A program made the translations under genes and the position numbers. Source: JAZDFP01 sp043801445 (GTDB lineage Bacteria; Planctomycetota; MHYJ01; JACQXL01). From it: a DNA stretch of 64,000 nt. A model generated the notes under the pieces. It was not told the origin of the DNA and did not search any database. It saw nothing but the letters and a program-made list of their open reading frames with translations. The DNA lies in assembly GCA_043801445.1 (NCBI GenBank), contig JAZDMB010000030.1, forward strand, positions 123,045 through 187,044. The letters are read 5' to 3'. Every line of letters starts with the position of its first letter. Positions within the stretch are counted from its first letter, which is position 1. Below are positions 34,163-42,482 of the stretch, one piece after another.

Positions 34163-35533
34163 ATGAAAAAGAAGATACTGATTGCTCTCGGTGTTATTGC
34201 CTTTATCATCCTGCTCTTCATCGGCATTGAATATATCCAATTCCTCAAAGCCACTAAGCGAATGGAAGAATTGAGCCGGGATTTGGAACAACGAATCACT
34301 GAATGGGAAAAGAAGGAATACAAACGTCCCCCACTCTTCGGACCAGCCATTGCAGGTAATGCGGCAGAATACTATCAGCAAGCCGAATCACAGATGACAG
34401 CACTTATGAGAAATACAGATGTAGAAATAGATTGGAGTGATTATATAAATAGGTTTGAACCACTCACTTCTAAAGCCCTGTTTGGTTATGAAAAGGCAAA
34501 GCCAATTATTGAGTTGGTCAAACAGGGTAATAAAATGGAATTATACAAATCACCGCTGAATATTAGGGATGGGTTTGAGTGCAAAATGCCCAATATATTA
34601 TCAGCACGAAATATTGCCAATGCAATGGTAATTCAGGGCAGGGAATTAGAGAAGAATAATCAATATCCTGAGGCGTTACAACTATACTGCGAGATTATCA
34701 GATTCGGCGATAGTTATTTCCATTACGGCACCCTGATACCTGCAATGATTAGTATCGGTGCCTCTGAAATAGGATACGAAGAAATAAGAAGGATACTTCT
34801 AACTAATAAATTGTCTGAAGATGATCTCAACAAACTAATTTCTTATCTCAAAATACTGTTTAACCCTGAGCCATTCTATGAGAATGTCTGGGATACAGAA
34901 AGACTCCTCACAGAAGCATGGTTGATACGATATGCGAAAACAACCGGTTTTCTCCCCACACTTAATTATCTTCTGCCCGCTAAATTCAGGAGTTTTGGAT
35001 GGACTATAAAAATGCTGATAAAATACCCTTGGGTTAATAGAACCACTTTTATCAATGCTTCAAAAGATGTTAAAACAATTTACCCTGAGGTAAAAAGGAT
35101 AGACAACCTCCCTTATGCACAAGCGAAGCAAGAAGCAGAAAAATTCCAGACCAGAACAAAGGCGTTGAAAAACCCAATTAGCCGAGATGTTTTTTATTGT
35201 ACCCCATCAAGCGGTAAAACAGATTATCTTCGGCATCAATCCCAGCGTCGCGGTTTATATATCCTTTGCGCATTGGAGATATACAAAGCCAGTCACCAGA
35301 AATATCCTGAGAAACTATCCGATTTGGCGCCTGACCTGCCCGCCGAAGCCTCGGCGCAGGCGGGAATTATCCCCAATGTCCCCTTAGACCCATTCTCTGA
35401 CCAGCCGTTTATATATAAAATCCAACCAGATGACACAATTATGCTTTACAGTGTGGGCGAGAATCTCAAGGATGACGGCGGTGACGAGAAACGGTATAAC
35501 GACATTGTTATAGCCCCATTAAAGAAACAATAA
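34163..35533 (+). CDS. Hypothetical membrane-anchored protein with pseudopilin-like C-terminus
   Basis: A 456-residue protein of unknown function. One N-terminal membrane helix (ILIALGVIAFIILLFIGIEYI) is followed by a charged coil and about 300 residues of helical, TPR-like sequence (GRELEKNNQYPEALQLYCEIIRFGD). The C-terminal 80 residues (LYILCALEIYKASHQKYPEKLSDLAP..PLDPFSDQPFIYKIQPDDTIMLYSVGENLKDDGGDE) resemble the head of GspG-like pseudopilins. This architecture is common among exported hypotheticals of planctomycete-type genomes. A 30-bp palindrome (CTGCCCGCCGAAGCC, then TCGGCGCAGGCGGG) inserted at about 35336-35366 encodes LPAEASAQAG in this C-terminal domain. Its last codons lie within the left 150-bp direct repeat. 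Confidence 0.75.
   Translation: MKKKILIALGVIAFIILLFIGIEYIQFLKATKRMEELSRDLEQRITEWEKKEYKRPPLFGPAIAGNAAEYYQQAESQMTALMRNTDVEIDWSDYINRFEPLTSKALFGYEKAKPIIELVKQGNKMELYKSPLNIRDGFECKMPNILSARNIANAMVIQGRELEKNNQYPEALQLYCEIIRFGDSYFHYGTLIPAMISIGASEIGYEEIRRILLTNKLSEDDLNKLISYLKILFNPEPFYENVWDTERLLTEAWLIRYAKTTGFLPTLNYLLPAKFRSFGWTIKMLIKYPWVNRTTFINASKDVKTIYPEVKRIDNLPYAQAKQEAEKFQTRTKALKNPISRDVFYCTPSSGKTDYLRHQSQRRGLYILCALEIYKASHQKYPEKLSDLAPDLPAEASAQAGIIPNVPLDPFSDQPFIYKIQPDDTIMLYSVGENLKDDGGDEKRYNDIVIAPLKKQ
35336..35366 (+). repeat. In-frame palindrome inside the 34163 gene
   Basis: CCTGCCCGCCGAAGCCTCGG followed by CGCAGGCGGG: a GC hairpin adding about ten residues. A relative (CCTGCCTGCGCTAAAGCTTC, then GGCGGG) is intergenic near 2703-2732. 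Confidence 0.7.
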
Positions 35534-35665
35534 CTGAACTTTCACCAAGACTTGAACACGAATAACACGAATGAGACGAATGTCACGAATATCCTTTGGA
35601 GATAGGAATTTTAAATGGTAATTTCTTATTCGTGTGATTCGCTTTAATTCCTCCTATTCGTGTTC
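35515..35665 (+). repeat. Long direct repeat, left copy
   Basis: Shares over 130 bp with 36496-36637, same orientation, differing by one 9-bp unit and a few substitutions. It includes the end of the 34163 gene (AAAGAAACAATAACTGAAC), four 9-bp CACGAATnn units (35557-35592), and the complementary ATTCGTG words. The pair brackets the nucleotidyltransferase module. Confidence 0.9.
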
Positions 35666-35761
35666 TCTTCTCTGCGTCCTTTGCGCCTCTGCGGTGAATC
35701 TGTGGCTTATTTATAGTCAATAATAATCGTAAATCGCTTGATAGTATAGAAAATTATAAAG

Positions 35762-35868
35762 AGTAAGCGGATTAATCTGATTTTGCCGATTTAACTGATT
35801 TAAGATTTATTTCTTTTCTATATTATTTTAATCTGTTTAATCAGTTCTATCTGCTTAATCCGTTTACT
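35762..35868. repeat. 9-bp quasi-repeat hairpin (GATTT class)
   Basis: Left arm units AGCGGATTA, ATCTGATTT, TGCCGATTT, AACTGATTT. Right arm AATCTGTTTAATCAG, ATCTGCTTAATCCG. It lies just upstream of the promoter of the nucleotidyltransferase module. Confidence 0.75.
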
Positions 35869-35876
35869 AATTTTCC

Positions 35877-35905
35877 TTGACATCCGGGCATTGGTTTCAT
35901 ATAAT
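35877..35905 (+). promoter_or_regulatory. Consensus promoter giving a leaderless message
   Basis: TTGACA (35877-35882), 17-bp spacer, TATAAT (35900-35905): a perfect sigma-70-type match. The ATG of the next gene is only 10 nt after the -10, so transcription should begin within a few bases of the start codon. Confidence 0.85.
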
Positions 35906-35915
35906 ATAAGTATCT

Positions 35916-36098
35916 ATGCTTAAGAAAATCGTGCGGAAACGGAATTATCGGGGTTTCTCAGAAGTAAAGGATAATCTTGCTTACTGGTTATCCAGACCGC
36001 CCGAGGAACGGATATCTACGGTTGAACATTTAAGGAGACAATATAATGGAAGTTCAGAACGACTTCAGAAAACTGCTCGAATTATTCAACACCCATAA
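35916..36098 (+). CDS. Small antitoxin-like protein paired with a nucleotidyltransferase
   Basis: A 60-residue protein: NLAYWLSRPPEERISTVEHLRRQYNGSSERLQKTARIIQHP. The WLSRPPEERI..VE.LRRQ..G...RLQ.... pattern is that of short proteins encoded just before AbiEii/MNT-type nucleotidyltransferases in many bacteria. Such pairs are regarded as toxin-antitoxin-like, though which member is toxic varies. Its end overlaps the next gene by 53 nt, so the two are translationally coupled. It has no Shine-Dalgarno and a consensus promoter almost touching the ATG. Confidence 0.75.
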   Translation: MLKKIVRKRNYRGFSEVKDNLAYWLSRPPEERISTVEHLRRQYNGSSERLQKTARIIQHP

Positions 36099-36492
36099 GG
36101 TTGCATACATAATTGTTGGCGCTTATGCCCTCGCATATCACGGCGCTCCTCGTTATACAGGCGATATTGATATTCTGGTGCATCCTGACTCTAAAAATGC
36201 CGGACGCATAATTGCCGCCCTTAATGACTTCGGGTTCAGCTCTCTGAATTTAACAGTTGATGATTTCGTATTGACCGGTAAAGTAGTCCAGCTTGGCGTT
36301 GCGCCGGTTCGGGTAGATATTGTCACATCCATAACCGGTGTGTCATGGAAACAGGCATCTCTCGGCTGTGTCAAGGGTAAATACGGTGATATTGCCGTAT
36401 CATATATCGGTAAAAAGGATTTCATTCGAAATAAACGGACATTGGGTAGGAAAAAGGACATGGCTGACATTGAAGCACTTGGCAAAGAATAA
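36046..36492 (+). CDS. AbiEii/MNT-type nucleotidyltransferase
   Basis: A 148-residue minimal nucleotidyltransferase. IIVGAYALAYHGAPRYTGDIDILV has the G-x(n)-D-x-D catalytic motif, VRVDIVTSITGVSWKQA the third carboxylate, and IGKKDFIRNKRTLGRKKDMADIEAL the C-terminal helix with the K-D-x-x-D pattern of AbiEii-like proteins. Likely substrates are tRNA 3' ends or proteins (AMPylation), by analogy. A ribosome site AAGGAGACAATATAATG lies inside the preceding gene. The two-gene module is flanked by long direct repeats, which suggests it arrived or duplicated as a unit. Confidence 0.85.
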   Translation: MEVQNDFRKLLELFNTHKVAYIIVGAYALAYHGAPRYTGDIDILVHPDSKNAGRIIAALNDFGFSSLNLTVDDFVLTGKVVQLGVAPVRVDIVTSITGVSWKQASLGCVKGKYGDIAVSYIGKKDFIRNKRTLGRKKDMADIEALGKE

Positions 36493-36495
36493 ATC

Positions 36496-36637
36496 CCCGC
36501 TGAAGAAACAATAACTGAACTTTCACCAAGACTTGAACACGAATGAGACGAATGTCACGAATATCCTTTGGAGATAGGAATTTTAACTGGTAATTTCTTA
36601 TTCGTGTGATTCGCTTTAATTCGTCCTATTCGTGTTC
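36496..36637 (+). repeat. Long direct repeat, right copy
   Basis: Matches 35515-35665. It even repeats the GAAGAAACAATAACTGAAC that is coding at the left copy's start, showing that the left copy, with the 34163 gene end, is the likely source. Confidence 0.9.
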
Positions 36638-36691
36638 GTATTCCTTTGCGCCGGAGTTTACCCCGATGCATATCGGGGCGATGAATCTGCC

Positions 36692-37471
36692 CTACGGCGC
36701 ATAAATCTGTATGCCCAGAAACAACTGCCCCTGGTTCAGGTACCAGACACAATACGATTTATCAGTCAGGCGGTCTATTGACCAATTGATGGCTTTAGTA
36801 GGGTCGGACATCCGCGAGAGAAAATCCTTTATCCGGCTGTTGTGCCTGAGCATCAGGGCCGGGTTATACTCTGATTCTGATATAATTATGCCGGTCTGGG
36901 TCAGGAGTTGGGTCAGCGAGGCGCGTAATGTGGCTTTCAGCCGCTCCGGCGCAATGTCATAAGGACCGCCATCAACCTGCGAGCCTTCGGGTAAAATACC
37001 GACTGTAGCCGGGTCGCCGGTCAGCCATTTGCCGACTACCGAGACCACCTGTCTGCCTCTGGCGCGGCTGCCGGTAAATCGCAATGTTGTGCCGATGCCC
37101 TCTTCCCAATTCCCCTTCTTCTTCTCTATTGCCTCCTTGAATTTCTTGCCATCCTCGGCATAGACGATATCCAATCCTTTTTGGTATTTCTTGTATGACT
37201 TGAGCAATTTCTTGCGGTGCATAACGTAGATATCCTCGGCATCGCGGTCATTACCGCCGGCGGATGTGAATTGAACCCGTTCCCTATATTTATCCGCGGC
37301 CGGCGTGGCGATAATCTGACCGTAGTCATTATCGTTCTTGATGCGCCATTTACGCCGTTCATTCGCAGTCTGGGCGTTATTCTTGCTATTCTCCTCCCAT
37401 TTACTGCTCATATCCTGGTGCGGTCTTACATCAGGTATTACCGGTATATCCACCTTACTTATCATCGGCAT
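36692..37471 (-). CDS. Hypothetical protein, 259 aa
   Basis: A clear gene by its start signal (AAGGAGGTG seven bases before ATG), but no family is recognised. The protein is soluble, charged and Lys/Arg/Asp-rich. A central helical part (KLLKSYKKYQKGLDIVYAEDGKKFKEAIEKKK) is followed by a possible folded domain (TTLRFTGSRARGRQVVSVVGKWLTGD, then LKATLRASLTQLLTQTGIIISESEY and LSRMSDPTKAINWSIDRLTD). There is no signal peptide or membrane helix. The gene stands alone: repeats on its 3' side and 22-bp array 3 starting about 190 bp before its start codon. Confidence 0.75.
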   Translation of the reverse strand: MPMISKVDIPVIPDVRPHQDMSSKWEENSKNNAQTANERRKWRIKNDNDYGQIIATPAADKYRERVQFTSAGGNDRDAEDIYVMHRKKLLKSYKKYQKGLDIVYAEDGKKFKEAIEKKKGNWEEGIGTTLRFTGSRARGRQVVSVVGKWLTGDPATVGILPEGSQVDGGPYDIAPERLKATLRASLTQLLTQTGIIISESEYNPALMLRHNSRIKDFLSRMSDPTKAINWSIDRLTDKSYCVWYLNQGQLFLGIQIYAP

Positions 37472-37664
37472 ATTACACCTCCTTACTGCCCGTTTGAGTC
37501 CCGGAGGGAAGAATTACGGGCAGTTATCCCGTAGTCCCGCAGGGACAGAAGGATTATCGTATATGTAAACCATACCAATTATCTCTAACGGGGTCAATAT
37601 AATTATATATTTTCCGTATATTCCTCTCTGTAACGAGTTTCACCTATACGGTATCTGTGTCTAA

Positions 37665-37972
37665 CTATACCACATAGTGTAGCTATGTCATACTATAAGT
37701 TGGTCTATACCATACTATACTATATACTATCCGATAGTATGAATTATCATATCCAATGCTATACCATATGATATACCCGACTAACCATTGTATTATCCTA
37801 TATTATCCTGTAGTATAACACATACTATCAGATGTAATACATCGTAGTATCACTAAGTATATCATGTAATACACATTCAGTTGATGGAGTATATACTATA
37901 TACCACAGGATAGTATCAGGTATATGAATGAGTTATAATAGGTATGGTATGTAGGGTATTGGGGTAGGGTAT
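37665..37972 (+). repeat. 22-bp tandem array 3 (AT-rich, diverged)
   Basis: Fourteen 22-bp frames with no indels. At positions 4-10 nearly every unit has R-T-A-S-T-A-T (ATACTAT, ATAGTAT), and position 8 is T in 12 of 14. It ends in a G-rich tract (GTAGGGTATTGGGGTAGGGT, 37951-37970). The sequence is far more diverged than in arrays 1, 2 and 4. Confidence 0.8.
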
Positions 37973-38360
37973 CCCCTACCACCCAATAGAGACTATACCG
38001 GCATATCCTATAAAACAAGCCCTTATAGACGAATAAGCTATATAGCTTAAGGATATTAAATTACAAGGAGTGATAACTCTGTGACCTGCCTGAAATAATG
38101 GATTAAAGGTATGCCTGTTTATCGCTTAACTGCCCTACTCAAAGATAACGGTTCATAGTCATCGCCAAAACCCAGATAGAATATAGGGTTTATGAAATGC
38201 CCATCCGGAATGGCTTGGTATTCCTCGTTGTAGCGAGTTATCCAGTAGGGATTGATTAGATTTTCCCCGGCTCATCACCCCTACCGGTCTATCACCAACA
38301 GGATGCCCGATGGGCAGGCATTGCCTACTGTGGGGTAAGATTTGTGCCTATTGGCCGCAA
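37973..38360. other. Non-coding interval after array 3
   Basis: No gene seen. It has a TAGCTATA-type palindrome (AATAAGCTATATAGCTTAAG, about 38032) and GC repeats near 38270-38340. Confidence 0.45.
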
Positions 38361-39800
38361 CTACTTTTTAGATTTCGATATGGCGTTTTTAGAATTACCT
38401 GTCCCCTCCACAATCTTTTGCGTAATTTTATATAGCGTTTTTCCGTCAAGAGCAAAATAACAGTAAGTGGAATTATTAATAAAAACAGGGTCTGTTATTT
38501 GGTCGTATTTATTCCCTTCCTTACCGTTGCAAACAACGAATGCATCTTCTTTTCTGCTAACAGCACATACAATATTTTTACTGTCAGGACTGAATATAAT
38601 ACTCCGTATAGTAATATTCCAAGACCCATTATTGTTATATCGTTGCCCCTCTTCTTTTCCATTGATGACTATAAACCACTTTCCACCTTTTGTTACACCG
38701 TCAATAGTTGTTAGTTCCCCTCCCTCATTTGCCATATACACTAATAATTGACCATCAGGGCTAAAAAAAGGTTGACTTGTATTGTCGTATTTCTTATTTT
38801 CAGTATCATTTACTACGATAAAATATTTTTCATTTTCCCTAACTGCATATGCTAATATATCACCGGTTGCATTGAATAAATAACTACCAACTTCATTATA
38901 TCGTTTTTTTTCTATGCCATTTACTACAATAACCCATTTTTCGCCTTCCTTTGCACCATAGACTAATGTTTTACCATCAGGACTAAAGTATGGCGTACCA
39001 ACCTCATCATATTGTTTTCCTTCTTCCTTGCCTCTCACAATAAACCATTTACCGTCTTTCTTGGCTGGATATGCTATTGTTACTCCATCTGGGCTAAAAT
39101 AAGGGTGACCGACAAAATCATATTGTTTCTGTTCTATGTCATCTGCTATAATAAAATGCTTTTTGCCATCCTTAGCGTAATATGCGATTCTTCTGCTATC
39201 AGAACTAAATGAAATTCTTCCAAGTTGAACTCCATCATATCGTTTTTTTTCTATGCCATTTATTACCATAAACCATTTTTTGCCTTCCTTTGCACCATAG
39301 ACTAATGTTTTACCATCAGGACTAAATGAAGGGTTACTAACGTAATCATATTTTTTCCCATCCTTATCATTTGTCACTATAAATGCTTTATTCTCAGATT
39401 CACTAACATAAGCTATAGTTTTACTATCAGGACTAAAGTATGGTTCACCCAAATTTGGGCATTGTTTTTTCTCTATGCCATTTATCACCATAATCCATTT
39501 CCCAGTATTATATGCAGCATAAGCGATACTTCTTCCATCGGGGCTAAATCGAAAGAATCCTACCCCATCGTATTCTTTTCCCTCTGTCTTTCCTATTCCT
39601 ACGAATTCTTTCTGTTTATCTTCGCGTTTACAGATATATGCTACTGTCATCGCATCAGGTGCTGAAATAAGCGTATGTGGTATCCCATTAATATAATTCT
39701 TAATTACTTCCTTGTTAGTCTTACCGTCATAACAACTTGTTCCCCACAATGCAATAATAACGAATATTACTATCACGGTTAAATTAAATCTTGTTTGCAT
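38361..39800 (-). CDS. PD40/WD40-like beta-propeller lipoprotein
   Basis: A 479-residue protein starting MQTRFNLTVIVIFVIIALWGTSC, a signal peptide with a lipobox-like Cys. About ten repeats of 36-37 residues follow, with the TolB-type pattern Y-F-S-P-D-G-K-T-L-V-Y-x-A-K-E-G-x-K-W-F-I-V-x-N-G-I-E-K-K-x-Y-D, as in PD40 propellers. It is likely an outer-membrane or periplasmic scaffold; no enzymatic residues are seen. The ATG at 39800 is preferred over an upstream frame because that extension is translated from a CTCGCGG-type repeat (39810-39880). Confidence 0.85.
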   Translation of the reverse strand: MQTRFNLTVIVIFVIIALWGTSCYDGKTNKEVIKNYINGIPHTLISAPDAMTVAYICKREDKQKEFVGIGKTEGKEYDGVGFFRFSPDGRSIAYAAYNTGKWIMVINGIEKKQCPNLGEPYFSPDSKTIAYVSESENKAFIVTNDKDGKKYDYVSNPSFSPDGKTLVYGAKEGKKWFMVINGIEKKRYDGVQLGRISFSSDSRRIAYYAKDGKKHFIIADDIEQKQYDFVGHPYFSPDGVTIAYPAKKDGKWFIVRGKEEGKQYDEVGTPYFSPDGKTLVYGAKEGEKWVIVVNGIEKKRYNEVGSYLFNATGDILAYAVRENEKYFIVVNDTENKKYDNTSQPFFSPDGQLLVYMANEGGELTTIDGVTKGGKWFIVINGKEEGQRYNNNGSWNITIRSIIFSPDSKNIVCAVSRKEDAFVVCNGKEGNKYDQITDPVFINNSTYCYFALDGKTLYKITQKIVEGTGNSKNAISKSKK

Positions 39801-39809
39801 ACATCCTCC

Positions 39810-39882
39810 ATCGGGTCTCGCGCAGGTCTTCGCGGATCTCGCGTCTCTCGCGGACTCTCGCGGTCTCGCGGGACAGACCACA
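39810..39882. repeat. CTCGCGG quasi-repeat run
   Basis: Seven to eight copies of TCTCGCG-like words spaced 8-11 bp, ending CTCGCGGGACAGACC, directly upstream of the PD40 gene. It belongs to the short-period repeat class. Confidence 0.7.
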
Positions 39883-39896
39883 TATTTTCTTTCCCT

Positions 39897-40044
39897 TTAT
39901 TTCCACGGTCTACCGGACTTCTTCTTCCCAAAATGCCGCTTCAACTTCCTTTCCAACATTTCTATAAAACCGCTATCCCCTAACGGCTTACCTTGCAACG
40001 CTCGGGTAACTCTTGGCATAACCTCATATTTAATAAACGACGCC
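39897..40044 (-). pseudogene. 3' remnant of a REP-associated tyrosine transposase (RAYT)
   Basis: Minus-strand frame ending TAA 39899-39897 reads RVTRALQGKPLGDSGFIEML, then ERKLKRHFGKKKSGRPWK. The TG(R/K)PLGxxxFIxxLE...GRP pattern is the C-terminus of Y1-type REP-associated transposases. The frame is closed by a stop at about 40045, so only the last 45-50 codons remain. A more decayed copy of the same 3' end lies at about 40050-40135, where GCGGGACA is followed by GTCTACCAGATTG, matching GTCTACCGGACTT here. Confidence 0.65.
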
Positions 40045-40313
40045 TTTTAGCGGGACACATCATATAAATTCAATCCCGCTATTTCTATTGTCTACCAGAT
40101 TGTTTATTTCTTCCCTCACGGGATGGTCTACTGACCTAAAATTAATATTCAATAACTTCTCTATTAATGCCTATTCTATAGAAAATTATCCATGGCATGT
40201 CAAGAGCAATCATTATTAGATAATCTGCGATGTGTCCCCGTCCCCAAGGCCTGCTTCAGCAGGGCTTCAGAATGACCACTCATGTGGATTCCACGGCGAA
40301 ACTCTTCGAGTGG

Positions 40314-41468
40314 TCATTTAATTTGTTTCTTCCATTCTTCAATCCAAGTCTTCATTTGAGATGCTTTTGGGTCGTTAGGCGCGAGTTTGAGAAACATCTC
40401 GCCGTCTGCTATTGCCGATTTATAATCATATTTGTTTTTGTAGGCCGATGCACGATTGTAATATGTTAAAACACACTTTGGGTCTAATCCAATTCCCTGA
40501 GTGCAATCAGCAATTGCCTTGTCATATTCGCCTTTTTCATCGTAGACACAACCGCGATTGCAATATGCACTGTGATTTCTCGGATTTAAACTGATTGCTT
40601 CAGTATAATCTGCGATTGCCTTATCATGCTCACGTTTTTGTTTATACATAGTACCACGATAAAGGTACGCATAAAAATTTTGCGGATCTAATTTAATCAC
40701 CTCGGTGTAATCAGCAATTGCCTTATTTAATTCGCCTTTTTGCTTGTAAGCATTTCCACGCCAATAGTAAGTCTCAGCATTTTTGGGGTCAGATTCTATT
40801 GCCTTATTAAACTCGGCTATCGCTTCGTCATATTCCTTATTGTTAAAGTAATTTTTACCGGCATCAAAATACTTCTTGGCACTTTCAATATCAGGCTTAG
40901 TAGTTTTTGCAACAACCGGAACGTTTTTGCTTATTTTATCCAGTAGTTCTCTGGCGTTTTTCTCGGATGGCGCAATATCCAATATCTTTTCCAGTAAATT
41001 ACAGCTAAAACGGTAATATTTCTTATTGGCACATTCATTGGCTAAAGCGACCATTTTAGATATATAGTTACTTTTTATCTTAATTAATTCTTTGTAGTTA
41101 ATGTCTATCTTATCTAAAGAACGGGAAACCTGAGATAAGCAATCCTGCTCCTCTTTCACAAGTTTGGGCAGACTCTGCAGGCACTTCATACAATCCCGGT
41201 AATTCTGGATGGCCTTTCTGGTATCCTTGAGTTTTTCATAACATTCGCCCAATTTAAACAGGGCTTGCGGAAATTCCTTGCGGTAAGATAATGCCTTGTT
41301 GAATTTTTCTATTGCTTCTTCATATTTACTATCTTTGATTAATGCTAATCCTGATTGATAATAGACATTGGATAATTCATTTATGTCGGAACCGCTATCT
41401 TCCGCAAAAGCGCAGTATCCGGCGAATAAGAATAAGATTACGAGCAATAATTTATTTATTTGAATCAT
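40314..41468 (-). CDS. Exported TPR protein
   Basis: A 384-residue protein with a signal peptide (LLLVILFLFAGYCAFA). TPR motifs are visible at residues about 34-105 (YYQSGLALIKDSKYEEAIEKFNKALSYRKEFPQALFKLGECYEKLKDTRKAIQNY) and five consecutive 34-residue TPRs at about 200-375 (DAGKNYFNNKEYDEAIAEFNKAIESDPKNAETYYWRGNAYKQKGELNKAIADYTEVIKLDP and so on). Its N-terminal half resembles the adjacent upstream gene, so the two look like tandem paralogues. The start overlaps that gene's end by 17 nt, showing coupled translation. Confidence 0.85.
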   Translation of the reverse strand: MIQINKLLLVILFLFAGYCAFAEDSGSDINELSNVYYQSGLALIKDSKYEEAIEKFNKALSYRKEFPQALFKLGECYEKLKDTRKAIQNYRDCMKCLQSLPKLVKEEQDCLSQVSRSLDKIDINYKELIKIKSNYISKMVALANECANKKYYRFSCNLLEKILDIAPSEKNARELLDKISKNVPVVAKTTKPDIESAKKYFDAGKNYFNNKEYDEAIAEFNKAIESDPKNAETYYWRGNAYKQKGELNKAIADYTEVIKLDPQNFYAYLYRGTMYKQKREHDKAIADYTEAISLNPRNHSAYCNRGCVYDEKGEYDKAIADCTQGIGLDPKCVLTYYNRASAYKNKYDYKSAIADGEMFLKLAPNDPKASQMKTWIEEWKKQIK

Positions 41469-42123
41469 TTTCTTTTGCTAACTCTTCCTTAATTTTCTGC
41501 AAATATTCGGTTGCGTCACTATTATCCGTAACTTTCAAAACCAGCGAGAAGATATCTTTAGCCAGAGTATAATCTTCTTCACGCATACATTTTTCACCCA
41601 GTTTCATTAATGAGGAAACAAACTCTTGATCACAATCCGATACTTTTTCTTCCAATGCCCTGAACTTTTCGGTCTTACGCAGTATTTCCTTCTTGAGTTT
41701 ACCCATTTCTTCAGAAGGTAATTCTGTTTTATTGATTATTTCAATGCAATTCTTGTAGTTATCGTAGGCGCTTTCATCCTCCTTAAGCATATCATAAGTT
41801 TCGCCTAATTTGGCATATGCCTCAGCAAAATCCTCATTATAGGCAATTGCTTTATTAAACAGCAGAATGCCCTTGCGATAATCCTTTTCCTTTAATGCAA
41901 CTAACCCAAGACTATAAAACTCCTTAGCGGCTTCACTTTTTTCTTCATCTGCCTTCCCTTCAAGCGAATCTTTTGTATCAGACTTAGGTTCAGAAGCCAT
42001 CAGTTCATTGAAGTACTTAATTGGGTCATTGTTTCTTTGGACAATGATTCCGGATAAGGAATAATCAAGAAACCCAAGAAATGCAATAATAGATAGTAAA
42101 ACGATATTTTTTACGGTAAACAT
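41452..42123 (-). CDS. Membrane-anchored TPR protein
   Basis: A 223-residue protein: one N-terminal hydrophobic segment (IVLLSIIAFLGFLDYSLSGII), a charged linker, then TPR-like helices (EFYSLGLVALKEKDYRKGILLFNKAIAYNEDFAEAYAKLGETYDML) and a C-terminal pair (LMKLGEKCMREEDYTLAKDIFSLVLKV). ATG 42123 is chosen over a longer frame because it starts the hydrophobic segment and lies 36 nt after a good -10. It forms an operon with the larger TPR gene. Confidence 0.82.
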   Translation of the reverse strand: MFTVKNIVLLSIIAFLGFLDYSLSGIIVQRNNDPIKYFNELMASEPKSDTKDSLEGKADEEKSEAAKEFYSLGLVALKEKDYRKGILLFNKAIAYNEDFAEAYAKLGETYDMLKEDESAYDNYKNCIEIINKTELPSEEMGKLKKEILRKTEKFRALEEKVSDCDQEFVSSLMKLGEKCMREEDYTLAKDIFSLVLKVTDNSDATEYLQKIKEELAKENDSNK

Positions 42124-42158
42124 AATTATTACTACGTCCTCTACTTGTTCGAAGAAAT

Positions 42159-42186
42159 ATAATAATAAAAAATCAGTTTGTGTCAA
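42159..42186 (-). promoter_or_regulatory. Promoter of the TPR gene pair
   Basis: Minus strand: TTGACA (42186-42181), 16-bp spacer, TATTAT (42164-42159). Confidence 0.65.
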
Positions 42187-42376
42187 GAAAAATAGCCACA
42201 GATTACACCAAGTAGGCAGGCAGATAAAAACAGAGGAAATCACTATTTTAACACGAACGGGGTGAATTGCACTAATAGGAATTATTATTCGTGTTTACCC
42301 CTACGGGGCAAGCAACAAAGGGACTCGTCCCGTTAGGGATAATTTCCTATATGTGGTAAATATTTTTATTGGCTTC

Positions 42377-42405
42377 TTGACAAATTGTAAATGTATGTGT
42401 ATATG
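42377..42405 (+). promoter_or_regulatory. Promoter of the long TPR gene
   Basis: TTGACA, 17-bp spacer, TATATG (or TATGAT with a 19-bp spacer). It lies about 80 bp before the predicted start. Confidence 0.55.
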
Positions 42406-42429
42406 ATTGAGCGAAGTCATAAGTTAACG

Positions 42430-42473
42430 AGTTCATTAGGTCACGAGTATTAACACTCGCGACCCCGTGAACT
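42430..42473 (+). promoter_or_regulatory. Long leader hairpin before the TPR gene
   Basis: AGTTCA...GGTC.CGAGT pairs with ACTCG.GACC...TGAACT around a 6-nt loop, ending 9 nt before the ATG at 42483. It could shield the start region or be another short-period repeat hairpin. Confidence 0.6.
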
Positions 42474-42482
42474 AATTACTAT

